The notes beneath the pieces are model-generated. The model was not told the DNA's origin. It saw only the letters and a program-made list of their open reading frames with translations, and did not search any database. From Ruminococcus sp. UBA7014 (GTDB lineage: Bacteria > Bacillota > Clostridia > Oscillospirales > Ruminococcaceae), in contig DJXC01000157.1 of NCBI GenBank assembly GCA_002449575.1, positions 1 through 12,777 of the forward strand: 12,777 nt of DNA, written 5' to 3'. A program made the translations under genes and the position numbers. Below, piece by piece: positions 5,710-12,777 of the stretch. Numbering within the stretch: the first letter of the stretch is position 1; each line of letters opens with the position of its first letter.

Positions 5710-8345
5710 ATAGTAATTTCCTCACTGCCTTCAGAGTTGAATTCTTCTGGCACAGGAGAACTTTCACCGGAATCAGAATCAGGTTCAGAAGCGGATTCTT
5801 CCGGGGTTTCATGTTCCGCACGGGTAAAAGCGACAACAGTATTTCCGTCAGAAACTTTCATCACTTTCACACCTTTGGAGATTCTTCCACACATACGGAT
5901 TTCAGAAGCAGGCACACGAATGAGAATGCCTTCTGTAGAGATAAGAATAATATCATCTTCTTCATCAACGACTTTGATACCACACACAGGATTTCCGGTT
6001 TCTTTGACGGGATAATTCCGGATACCAAAACCGCCTCTGCCCTGAAGTCGGTATTCTTCGAGAGGAGTACGCTTGCCATATCCCTGTTCGGAAACAGTCA
6101 GAACACTTGCACCTTCACGAACTCTTGCCATAGAAACAATTTCATCATCATTGCGGAGTGTCATTGCCTTTACACCGTGACTGTTTCTTCCCATAGAGCG
6201 GATTTGTGTTTCTTCGCACCGCAGGGCAAAACCGTTTTTAGTAGCGATAATCAGCTGATTAGAACCGTCAGTCATGCGGACACCAGCAATTTCATCACCT
6301 TCATCAAGAATGATAGCAATAAGTCCTTTTTTGTGAATATTGCGGAAGGCATTCAGGGGCGTACGCTTGATTTTTCCGAATTTTGTAACCATAGTTACAA
6401 ATTTATCATCGTCAAAGTCCTTTGTACGAAGCATAGCCGAAATCCGTTCCCCTTCCTGAAGCTGGAGAAGATTAGCAAAATGGAAACCACGGGAAGCCTT
6501 AGAACCATCCGGAATTTCATAGCATTTGAGCTTATGCATATAACCTTTGTTAGTGATGAAGAGAATATTGTCATGAGAAGAACAGATAAACATTTCAGAA
6601 ACGAAGTCTTCTTCCCGCTGTTTCATACCCGTAACGCCACGACCGCCACGCTTCTGGGTTTTATAAGTTTCAAGAGCCATGCGCTTGATATAGCCGTTAT
6701 TGGTATAAGTGACAACACAGTCTTCCACCTGAATGAGAGATTCAATATCAACTTCACCACTGACAGCAGTAATTTCAGTACGGCGGTCATCACTGAATTT
6801 CCGGCGAATTTCTTCGAGTTCAGCAGAGATAATTTCATAGACTTTCTGTTTGTCAGCGAGCGTGTCTTCATATTCAGAAATTTTACCGCAGAGAGCAAAG
6901 AGTTCGTCAGTAATTTTCTGACGCTCCAGACCAGTAAGCGCACCAAGACGCATTTGCACAATGGCATCTGCCTGTTCCTCAGAAAGACCAACAGTATGCG
7001 GAAGATGCAGACCAGACAAATCATACTGAGCCCGTGTAAGCAGTGCAAGCATATCGACATCTTTGAAACGGTCAATTAATTTTTCCTTGCCTTCAGCAAT
7101 GCTGGCAGAACCACGCAGAATAGCAATCACTTCGTCGATATAATCAGCAGCAAGCATAAAGCCCTGCAAAAGATGCGCACGTTTGAGAGCTTTATCAAGG
7201 TCAAACTGCACACGTCTTGTAATAACTTCTACTTGAAATTCGAGATACTGCTCAAGAATTTCTTTGAGAGAAAGAACTTTCGGAACGCCCTTAGAGAGGA
7301 CGAGCATATTGACACTGCAAGTATCCTGCAATGAGGTATAAGAGAATAATTTATTCAAAACCACATCAGCAACAGCATCTTTTCGCAGACCAATAACAAT
7401 TCGCATACCGTCTCTGCCGGATTCATCACGGACAAAAGTTGCACCGTCCACCCGCTTGTCTTTGATTAATTCAGCAATATGTTCAACAAGCCGTGCTTTA
7501 TTGACCATATAGGGGATTTCGTGAACGATAATATGCTGTCTGCCTTTGATTTCTTCATAAGAAGTTTTGGCACGGACGATAATTCTGCCTTTGCCAGTAG
7601 CATAAGCAGCACGAATACCAGCTTTTCCCATGATGATACCACCAGTAGGGAAGTCCGGACCTTTAATGCATTCCATCAGGTCATCAAGAGTGCAGTCAGG
7701 GTCTTTGATTAAGAGATTCAGACCATCAATGACTTCGCCAAGATTATGGGTAGGGATATTAGTAGCCATGCCAACAGCAATGCCGACAGACCCATTGACA
7801 AGGACATTCGGGAAACGGGACGGCAGAACAGTAGGTTCTTTGAGTCTGTCATCATAGTTTGTGCCGAAATCGACAGTGTTTTTCTGAATGTCCGTAACCA
7901 TTTCGAGAGAAAGTTTTGACATTTTGGCTTCTGTATAACGATAAGCAGCAGGCGGGTCACCGTCAACAGAACCAAAGTTGCCATGACCATCAACAAGAGG
8001 ATAGCGAAGTGAAAAATCCTGAGCAAGTCTGACAAGCGCATCATAAACAGAAGCATCACCATGCGGATGATAACGCCCAAGTACCGCACCAACAGTATCA
8101 GCGCATTTTCTGTACGGCTGGTCAGGAGTCAGACCGTTTTCATGGAGAGTATAAATAATTCTTCTGTGAACGGGTTTCAAACCGTCACGGACATCAGGGA
8201 GCGCACGAGAGATAATGACAGACATAGCATAAGCCAGAAAAGAGTCATGCATTTCATCAGCCACATCAATCGGAACAACTTTCTGCTGAGGCTGCTGAGG
8301 CTGCTGTGCCTGCACTTCCTGATTCTGATTCTGTTCTGTATTCAA
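5706..8345 (-). CDS. gyrA: DNA gyrase subunit A
   Basis: This 879-residue subunit cuts and rejoins DNA; with GyrB it adds negative supercoils. The N-terminal winged-helix/tower region contains ISRALPDVRDGLKPVHRR, HPHGDASVYDALVRLAQ and the catalytic Tyr137 in AAYRYTE. The C-terminal pinwheel begins near 535 and carries the GyrA box QKRGGRG at 564-570, which marks gyrase rather than ParC. The start is TTG at 8343-8345. GAGGTGA lies seven bases upstream, and no in-frame ATG lies between. Residues 4-22 form an unusual Gln/Asn-rich tail before the conserved region, and the C-terminal end is Glu/Ser/Pro-rich and acidic. At the position matching E. coli Ser83 this protein has Ala98. The stop overlaps the phosphoesterase gene. 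The YcxB-like gene ends 18 bases upstream. Confidence 0.98.
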   Translation of the reverse strand: MNTEQNQNQEVQAQQPQQPQQKVVPIDVADEMHDSFLAYAMSVIISRALPDVRDGLKPVHRRIIYTLHENGLTPDQPYRKCADTVGAVLGRYHPHGDASVYDALVRLAQDFSLRYPLVDGHGNFGSVDGDPPAAYRYTEAKMSKLSLEMVTDIQKNTVDFGTNYDDRLKEPTVLPSRFPNVLVNGSVGIAVGMATNIPTHNLGEVIDGLNLLIKDPDCTLDDLMECIKGPDFPTGGIIMGKAGIRAAYATGKGRIIVRAKTSYEEIKGRQHIIVHEIPYMVNKARLVEHIAELIKDKRVDGATFVRDESGRDGMRIVIGLRKDAVADVVLNKLFSYTSLQDTCSVNMLVLSKGVPKVLSLKEILEQYLEFQVEVITRRVQFDLDKALKRAHLLQGFMLAADYIDEVIAILRGSASIAEGKEKLIDRFKDVDMLALLTRAQYDLSGLHLPHTVGLSEEQADAIVQMRLGALTGLERQKITDELFALCGKISEYEDTLADKQKVYEIISAELEEIRRKFSDDRRTEITAVSGEVDIESLIQVEDCVVTYTNNGYIKRMALETYKTQKRGGRGVTGMKQREEDFVSEMFICSSHDNILFITNKGYMHKLKCYEIPDGSKASRGFHFANLLQLQEGERISAMLRTKDFDDDKFVTMVTKFGKIKRTPLNAFRNIHKKGLIAIILDEGDEIAGVRMTDGSNQLIIATKNGFALRCEETQIRSMGRNSHGVKAMTLRNDDEIVSMARVREGASVLTVSEQGYGKRTPLEEYRLQGRGGFGIRNYPVKETGNPVCGIKVVDEEDDIILISTEGILIRVPASEIRMCGRISKGVKVMKVSDGNTVVAFTRAEHETPEESASEPDSDSGESSPVPEEFNSEGSEEITI
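8283..8309. repeat. 9-bp in-frame repeats in the gyrA 5' end
   Basis: CTGCTGAGG occurs at 8283-8291 and 8292-8300, followed by the partial copy CTGCTGTGC at 8301-8309. It encodes the QQP repeats of the GyrA N-terminal tail. The 9-bp unit can change copy number without breaking the frame. Confidence 0.7.
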
Positions 8346-8352
8346 AATGAAA

Positions 8353-8359
8353 TCACCTC
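8353..8359 (-). promoter_or_regulatory. Ribosome binding site that decides the TTG start of gyrA
   Basis: GAGGTGA (TCACCTC on the plus strand) lies seven bases upstream of TTG at 8343-8345, within the 18-bp gap after the YcxB-like gene. It supports TTG initiation. Confidence 0.8.
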
Positions 8360-8363
8360 AAAT

Positions 8364-8975
8364 TCAAATTTTTTTAACATTCTGCTGAAAGGTTCTGTCA
8401 AGCCTCTGGGAGAAATGAACCCTGAGAATTTCAAGTTCTTCTTCAGAGAAAACAGATTTCGGCAGAACATAGAACATAGTTTTTGTCTGATATATCATAA
8501 AAAAATCATCATATTCAGTAATATGCAGATTTTTGTTATAGAAGATTCTTGTCCCGGAAAAATTTTCTTCAGGAGTATCATCAAAGAGCGTGTCCGTTTC
8601 AGAAGGTTCTCCGGCATCTTCAGGAGGAAGAACTGTGCCGATTTCAAGATATTCAGGATAAATCCGGATTCTGTAGTTGTCCTGCTCAATTTCCTTGACA
8701 GCAAGCATCAGATTTCTGCGGATTTTTCTGGGATTATACCACTGGAAGCCAATCAGCGCAGCACAGACGATAATAATCATGCAGTAAAGCGGTCTCTGAG
8801 AATCTGCGCCATTTGCAACAAAATAAGCATAAATGCCGATAATCAGAGCCAGAAGCCCCATAGTCAGATACGTTCTGGGATAGACAAATTTTTTCTGGAA
8901 AGCAGTAAAGGACTTTTTGAAGAGCTGGAAAGAAATCTGATAAGATTTTTCAAGCAGAAGAACAGCATCTTCCAC
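8364..8975 (-). CDS. YcxB-like membrane protein between gyrB and gyrA
   Basis: This 203-residue protein has two closely spaced membrane helices (about 37-55 and 63-79). A cytoplasmic C-terminal domain follows with YRIRIYPEYLEIGT, FYNKNLHITEYDDFFMIYQ and FYVLPKSVFSEEELEILRVH. This is the architecture of the YcxB-like family: a two-helix N terminus and a beta-rich domain ending in 'xxxLPKxxF'. No biochemical role is established for that family that I know of. The start is GTG at 8973-8975 with a near-perfect AGGAGGTG five bases upstream. A 50-residue acidic insert at about 110-140 (PPEDAGEPSETDTLFDDTPE) separates the two halves of the domain. The gene sits between the gyrase subunits in the same direction, so it is probably co-transcribed with them. 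Confidence 0.8.
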   Translation of the reverse strand: MEDAVLLLEKSYQISFQLFKKSFTAFQKKFVYPRTYLTMGLLALIIGIYAYFVANGADSQRPLYCMIIIVCAALIGFQWYNPRKIRRNLMLAVKEIEQDNYRIRIYPEYLEIGTVLPPEDAGEPSETDTLFDDTPEENFSGTRIFYNKNLHITEYDDFFMIYQTKTMFYVLPKSVFSEEELEILRVHFSQRLDRTFQQNVKKI

Positions 8976-9039
8976 GGGAACACCTCCTGACGGATAAAAT
9001 TTTCAACAATTGTGAAATGAAAAGTGGAAAACTAAAAGT
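8976..9039. other. 64-bp gyrB to YcxB-like gap
   Basis: The gap holds the AGGAGGTG site of the downstream gene. It also has the near-palindrome TTTCAACAATTGTGAAA (9000-9017 region) and an AGTGGAAAA stretch, a degenerate version of the DnaA-like motifs seen elsewhere in the window. No promoter or terminator was found. Confidence 0.35.
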
Positions 9040-10980
9040 TCAGATATCAAGATTATGAACAGTCCGGGCATATTTTTCGATATAGTCTTTTCTGGGGAGG
9101 ACTTTATCCCCCATAAGGATAGTAATAATTTCGTCAGCCTTCACAGCATCTTCCATGCTGACTTGAAGAATGGTACGGGTTTCAGGGTTCATGGTAGTTT
9201 CCCAGAGCTGCTGACTGTCCATTTCACCAAGACCTTTGTAACGCTGAACAGCAACTTTGGAGGAATTGCCGTTTGCATCAGCAAGTTCAGCAATATATTT
9301 GTCACGTTCAGCATCACTGAAAGCATAGTAAACTTTTTTTCCTCTTGCAACACGGTAAAGCGGCGGCTGTGCGATATAGATATTACCGTTTTCGATAAGC
9401 GGACGCATATAGCGGAAAAAGAAAGTTAAAAGCAAAGTTCTGATATGGCAGCCATCCACATCAGCATCCGCCATGATGATAACTTTGTCATAACGTAACT
9501 TTTCAAGATTGAAATCTTCGCCAATCCCAGTACCAAGTGCAGTCACAACAGGCATCAGTTTATCATTGCCATACACCCTGTCAATTCTTGCTTTTTCAAC
9601 GTTGAGCATTTTGCCCCAGAGAGGAAGAATCGCCTGATATTTTCTGTCTCTGCCGCCTTTAGCAGAACCGCCGGCGGAATCGCCCTCGACAATATAGATT
9701 TCAGTATTAGCAACACCATGTTCAGAACAGTCAGCAAGCTTACCGGGAAGGGAAGCACTTTCCATAGCAGTTTTCCGTCTTGCAGTTTCACGGGCAGCCT
9801 TAGCAGCTTCACGAGCTCGTCTGGCAGCAAGGCATTTGTCCAGAATTTCTTTTGCAACAGCCGGATTCATCTCAAAATAATTCATGAGTTTTTCCTGCAC
9901 TAATTTTTCGATAAAAGGCTTGACTTCAGGACTGTTTAATCTGCCTTTGGTCTGCCCTTCAAATTCCCGGTCAGTAATTTTTACAGAAACAATAGCAGTC
10001 AGCCCTTCTCTGGTATCATCACCGGAGAGCTTGTCATTTTCCTTGAGAAAGCCGAACTGTCTGCCGTAATCGTTGAGAACTTTTGCAACTGCATTTTTAA
10101 AACCAATTTCATGAGTCCCGCCGTCTTTGGTGTGGATATTATTAGCGAAAGAAAGAATTAAATTATTATAGCTGTCATTGTACTGCATGGCAATTTCAGC
10201 AAAAGAAGTATCCTGTTCACCAGAAAAGTAAATAATATCGCCAATCGTTTCATAGCCTTTTGTTCTGTGGATATGCTCCACAAACTGCCGGATACCGCCT
10301 TCATAATGAAGCATTTTTTCCTGAATTTCATCCGGATTTCTGGTATCAGAGATACGAATTTTAAGACCAGCATTAAGAAAAGCCTGTTCTCTCATGCGTT
10401 TCAGAATGGTTTCATAGTCATAGTCAAGCGTTTCAAAAATCTGGAAATCTGCTTTAAACATGACAGAAGTACCAGTTTTCTGCGTTTTTCCGGTAATTTT
10501 GAGCGGTTCAGAATATTTTCCACGTTCAAAACGCTGAAAATGAATATTTTTTCCGTCATAGACAGTTAATTCGAGCCATTCAGAGAGAGCATTGACAACA
10601 GAAGCCCCTACACCATGAAGACCGCCGGAAACTTTATAGCCACCGCCGCCAAACTTGCCGCCGGCATGAAGGACAGTATAAACAATCGTTGCAGCAGAAA
10701 TGCCCTCTGTCGGGTGAATACCAGTCGGAATGCCACGCCCGTTGTCAGTAATGCGGATAACATTATCAGGGAGGATTTCGACAGTAATTTCAGTACAGTA
10801 ACCGGCTAATGCTTCATCAATGGCATTATCGACAATTTCGTAAACAAGATGATGAAGCCCGTCAACACTGGTAGAGCCGATATACATAGCAGGCACTTGG
10901 CGGACAGGTTCAAGACCTTCAAGAACCTGAATTTGTTCTGCACCATACTGCGGCTGTTCCTGTAATTTTTCGTTGCTCAT
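9040..10980 (-). CDS. gyrB: DNA gyrase subunit B
   Basis: This 646-residue ATPase subunit has the length of the short Gram-positive GyrB. The GHKL ATPase domain has YEIVDNAIDEA (E48, N52), ITDNGRGIP (D79) and GGLHGVGASVVNALS at 119-133. The TOPRIM domain has IVEGDSAGGSAKGGRDRK (E432, D434) and MADADVDG (D505, D507, D509). The C-terminal end carries QRYKGLGEMDSQQLWETTM, typical of GyrB. The ATG at 10978-10980 is preceded by an in-frame TGA, so no longer start is possible. The nearest ribosome-like site, GGAG at 10995-10998, is 14 bases away, which is weak for such an important gene. In the stretch LPLWGK, Trp455 stands where E. coli has Lys447. The leader upstream contains a cluster of DnaA-like boxes and a candidate promoter. 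Confidence 0.98.
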   Translation of the reverse strand: MSNEKLQEQPQYGAEQIQVLEGLEPVRQVPAMYIGSTSVDGLHHLVYEIVDNAIDEALAGYCTEITVEILPDNVIRITDNGRGIPTGIHPTEGISAATIVYTVLHAGGKFGGGGYKVSGGLHGVGASVVNALSEWLELTVYDGKNIHFQRFERGKYSEPLKITGKTQKTGTSVMFKADFQIFETLDYDYETILKRMREQAFLNAGLKIRISDTRNPDEIQEKMLHYEGGIRQFVEHIHRTKGYETIGDIIYFSGEQDTSFAEIAMQYNDSYNNLILSFANNIHTKDGGTHEIGFKNAVAKVLNDYGRQFGFLKENDKLSGDDTREGLTAIVSVKITDREFEGQTKGRLNSPEVKPFIEKLVQEKLMNYFEMNPAVAKEILDKCLAARRAREAAKAARETARRKTAMESASLPGKLADCSEHGVANTEIYIVEGDSAGGSAKGGRDRKYQAILPLWGKMLNVEKARIDRVYGNDKLMPVVTALGTGIGEDFNLEKLRYDKVIIMADADVDGCHIRTLLLTFFFRYMRPLIENGNIYIAQPPLYRVARGKKVYYAFSDAERDKYIAELADANGNSSKVAVQRYKGLGEMDSQQLWETTMNPETRTILQVSMEDAVKADEIITILMGDKVLPRKDYIEKYARTVHNLDI

Positions 10981-11004
10981 GATAGTAATTCACACTCCGT
11001 TTCT

Positions 11005-11022
11005 GCTGATAGAAAAATCAGC
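11005..11022 (-). other. Small hairpin in the gyrB leader
   Basis: The stem GCTGAT/ATCAGC has a six-base loop just upstream of the weak GGAG site. It has no T run, so it is not a terminator. It may influence translation of gyrB mRNA or be incidental. Confidence 0.3.
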
Positions 11023-11041
11023 GAAGAAGGGATTCACGATG

Positions 11042-11163
11042 TTTTCCACAAAGTTTTCAACTTTTCAACACAGTGAAATAATCCCGATATATCAAATAAA
11101 AATTGATATTTCAAAAATGATTCAACAAGTTTTCAACATAGTTTTCAACAGTGCCGTTGAAAA
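11042..11163. repeat. Cluster of DnaA-box-like motifs in the recF-gyrB gap
   Basis: Between recF and gyrB the plus strand carries TTTTCCACA at 11042-11050. Variants TTTTCAACT or TTTTCAACA start at 11054, 11062, 11130 and 11142. ATTCAACA lies at 11120-11127, and an inverted CGTTGAAAA at 11155-11163. Neighbouring copies are mostly 11-12 bp apart, about one helical turn. The last two form a perfect 10-bp inverted repeat (11140-11149 with 11156-11165). Only the first copy matches the box in the right-end array exactly, so DnaA binding to the CAACA variants is inferred. Confidence 0.55.
11086..11114 (-). promoter_or_regulatory. Candidate internal promoter for gyrB
   Basis: On the minus strand TTGAAA (plus-strand 11109-11114) and TATATC (plus-strand 11086-11091) are 17 bp apart. 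Both are moderate matches to sigma-A elements. The sequence between contains a 7-bp AT-rich inverted repeat (11089-11095 with 11103-11109). It lies inside the DnaA-like motif cluster, which would allow DnaA-linked control. Confidence 0.35.
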
Positions 11164-11181
11164 CTTGTTAATAAGATTAGA

Positions 11182-12303
11182 TTATAATTCAGATAAATTT
11201 CCATTATGCATCTGAAAAATTTTTCCGGTCTGTTCCAGCCTGAGAGAAGAAGCATGACAGAGAGTAATAAACACCTGCATATCAGAAACAGTATCATAAA
11301 GAAATTTTTGTCTGCGTTCGTCAAGTTCGCCCATCACATCGTCAAGAAGTACAACAGGAGAACGCTTTGCCTGCTGATTGTACAAATGCGCCTGTGCAAG
11401 GCGGAGAACAAGAGCAGTGCTTTTTTTCTGTCCCTGTGAGCCGAACTGCTGCACAGGTCTGCCATTGATAGTAAGCAGAAGTTCATCACGCTGAATGCCC
11501 TTCTGCGTATAGCCAAGCCGGAAGTCATCTTCAAGACGTTCTGCAAGCATTTTCTGAAACTGGTCTGCCAGAATCGCCATAGAGGGGTCTGGCAGGCTCT
11601 CTGCTGCGTGCAGACCGCTTCTATAGGAAATATGCAGGGTCTCTTTGCCCCCCGTAATAACGCCGTACAAACGCTCACAGAGGGGCGCAATCGATTTGAC
11701 ATATTCCGAGCGCATGAGAGTGAGATAAGCACTTTCCTGTGCAAGCTGAGAATCCCAAAGAAGAACATCTTTTTTTGAGATTTTATGTTTCAGAGCTTTC
11801 TGAATACTAGCATTGCGCTGAGAAAGCAGAAGATTCACCCGGCTGACATGCTGTACCCTTCCAGGATGAAGCTGACAGGCACACAAATCCATAAAAGCAC
11901 GTCTTTTATCAGGAGTCCCCGTGATTAAATCCATATCTGCCGGAGAAAATGCAACACAGTGAAAAGTCTCAAAAAGTGCCGCAGCTTTCTGATGTTCCAC
12001 ACCGTTGATAGAAATTTTTTTCTTCTTTGGCTGACTGCGTTCCGAAGAACAGAAAATTTCCTGATTTCTTCTGCCATCAAAAAATTGCATCTGACACCGG
12101 AAAAATTCGGCATCAAAACCAAGATAATGTCTTTCTTTTACACCATGAAAATTCTTGCATCCGGTCATAAGCCAGACAGCATCAAGGAGATTTGTTTTCC
12201 CCTGTGCATTATCGCCAATAATCAGATTTAATTTTTCGTCAGGCTGAAAAGAGATTTGTTTCAGATTCCGGAAACCATCAGCGGAAAATTGAGTAATATG
12301 CAT
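11182..12303 (-). CDS. recF: DNA replication and repair protein RecF
   Basis: This 373-residue SMC-like ATPase binds DNA at gaps and helps load RecA during repair of stalled forks. Walker A is GDNAQGKTN at 30-38. The conserved GTPDKRRAFMD lies at 129-139, Q-x-G-x-QRDE at 267-274, the ABC signature FGSQGQKKS at 287-295 and Walker B VVLLDDVMGELDERR at 317-331. Length and all ATPase motifs are normal. The ATG at 12301-12303 comes three bases after the stop of the S4-domain gene. Only a weak AGCGGAA lies ahead of it, so translation probably depends on coupling to that gene. It is a standard member of the origin gene set. Confidence 0.97.
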   Translation of the reverse strand: MHITQFSADGFRNLKQISFQPDEKLNLIIGDNAQGKTNLLDAVWLMTGCKNFHGVKERHYLGFDAEFFRCQMQFFDGRRNQEIFCSSERSQPKKKKISINGVEHQKAAALFETFHCVAFSPADMDLITGTPDKRRAFMDLCACQLHPGRVQHVSRVNLLLSQRNASIQKALKHKISKKDVLLWDSQLAQESAYLTLMRSEYVKSIAPLCERLYGVITGGKETLHISYRSGLHAAESLPDPSMAILADQFQKMLAERLEDDFRLGYTQKGIQRDELLLTINGRPVQQFGSQGQKKSTALVLRLAQAHLYNQQAKRSPVVLLDDVMGELDERRQKFLYDTVSDMQVFITLCHASSLRLEQTGKIFQMHNGNLSEL

Positions 12304-12306
12304 TGT

Positions 12307-12540
12307 TTAAGATTCCGCTTCGACACGAACAGTAAACTTGTCAACAGAAACAGTATCACCGGGACGGATTTTTTTCCCCCTCATGGTGCAGACTTCGCCA
12401 TTGACCTTAACTGCACCCTGCTGAACGAGTTCCTTTGCGAAACCACCGGTATCACAAAGACCAGCAAATTTCAGAAGGGAATCAAGCTTGATGAATTCTG
12501 TCCGGATTCTGACAGTAGATGTTTCAGATTTCTGAGCCAT
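12307..12540 (-). CDS. yaaA: S4-domain RNA-binding protein, YaaA/RlbA type
   Basis: This 77-residue protein is a single S4 RNA-binding domain. It reads IKLDSLLKFAGLCDTGGFAK, then VQQGAVKVNGEVCTMRGKKI and RPGDTV, the usual pattern of the YaaA family encoded between dnaN and recF in Firmicutes. The Bacillus homologue has been linked to ribosome assembly, but I cannot confirm that role here. The ATG at 12538-12540 is preceded by AAAGGA about nine bases upstream. recF follows after three bases. The DnaA-box repeat array begins about 30 bases upstream of the start, an unusual neighbour for this gene. Confidence 0.93.
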   Translation of the reverse strand: MAQKSETSTVRIRTEFIKLDSLLKFAGLCDTGGFAKELVQQGAVKVNGEVCTMRGKKIRPGDTVSVDKFTVRVEAES

Positions 12541-12572
12541 GCAATCAAATCCTTTCTTTGAGATGATGATTA

Positions 12573-12777
12573 TTTTCCACAGAATTTTTCACACCAGTGG
12601 AATATTGCATTTTCAATCCTGATGCATTTTCTGTTTTTCCACAGAATTTTTCACACCAGTGGAATATTGCATTTTCAATCCTGATGTATTTTCTGTTTTT
12701 CCACAGAATTTTTCACACCTGTGAAATGTTGCATTTTCACTCCTGATGTATTTTCTGTTTTTCCACAGAATTTTTCA
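12573..12777. repeat. 62-bp tandem repeat array with DnaA boxes (probable origin element)
   Basis: Units are 12573-12634, 12635-12696, 12697-12758 and a partial unit from 12759 to the edge. Units 1 and 2 differ at one base; unit 3 differs from unit 2 at four. Every unit starts TTTTCCACA (one base from the classic TTATCCACA). TTTTTCACA follows 12 bp further on, in the same direction. A third, facing half-site comes next: AGTGGAATA in units 1-2, TGTGAAATG in unit 3, where it makes the palindrome TTTCACA-CC-TGTGAAA. The 62-bp period is about six helical turns, so equivalent boxes lie on one face of the helix. Location beside the recF-side gene set supports a replication-origin or DnaA-binding role. 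The array continues beyond the window. Confidence 0.8.

Noticed and set aside
5664..7079. A 471-codon open frame on the plus strand opposite gyrA
   Set aside because: It lies fully antisense to gyrA, has no ribosome site or recognisable domain, and its Phe/Ser/His-rich composition is what an antisense reading of GyrA codons gives.
11140..11165. Terminator after recF
   Set aside because: The 10-bp stem is perfect but no T run follows on either strand; it is better explained as two facing DnaA-like motifs.
11166..11197. DnaA-trio-like unwinding element (TAA/TAG-rich stretch beside the boxes)
   Set aside because: The triplets are irregular and mostly inside the recF 3' end, so the match is too weak to claim.
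12541..12640. A promoter for the S4-domain gene within the repeats
   Set aside because: TTGAAA and AATAAT-like words occur but not at 16-18 bp spacing; the real promoter may be outside the window.
12573..12777. CRISPR array
   Set aside because: The 62-bp units are contiguous and near-identical along their whole length, with no unique spacers and no cas genes nearby.

Overview
The window looks like a piece of the chromosomal replication-origin neighbourhood of a moderately AT-rich Gram-positive bacterium of class Clostridia. A Ruminococcus-like member of the Oscillospiraceae is my best guess. This rests on gene order (S4-domain gene, recF, gyrB, gyrA), the GyrA and GyrB sequence style, strong AGGAGG ribosome sites and TTGACA/TATACT promoters. 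I cannot assign a species. All convincing genes lie on the minus strand, so 'upstream' is to the right. dnaA/dnaN are expected just beyond position 12777, and the genes would then be transcribed away from the origin.

Right end (12541-12777): a non-coding stretch made almost entirely of a 62-bp tandem repeat. Three full units and a cut fourth each carry two DnaA-box-like sites (TTTTCCACA and TTTTTCACA), as expected of an origin or DnaA-binding array. It leads into the S4-domain gene (12307-12540), recF (11182-12303), a 201-bp gap packed with TTTTCAACA/TTTTCCACA motifs, gyrB (9040-10980), a YcxB-like membrane protein (8364-8975) and gyrA (5706-8345).

Middle (1487-5709): a metallophosphoesterase, a CCA tRNA nucleotidyltransferase, a PhoB/OmpR-type response regulator and a PhoR-type histidine kinase. 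ATGA overlaps join gyrA to the phosphoesterase and cca to the regulator, and an 11-bp overlap joins regulator to kinase. Only short gaps separate the remaining genes, so everything from the S4 gene to the kinase could be one co-directional transcription unit or overlapping units. A clear intrinsic terminator at 1414-1442 closes it. Two near-identical 19-bp palindromes in opposite orientation flank that terminator.

Left end (1-1372): two small independently promoted modules. One is a DUF2975-like membrane protein followed by a YozG-like XRE regulator. The other is a ribbon-helix-helix protein whose promoter is covered by ATACTAT repeats, followed one base later by the start of a second gene that runs off the window. 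This self-contained regulatory module is the most accessory-looking part.

No rRNA, tRNA, insertion sequence, CRISPR array or prophage gene was seen.
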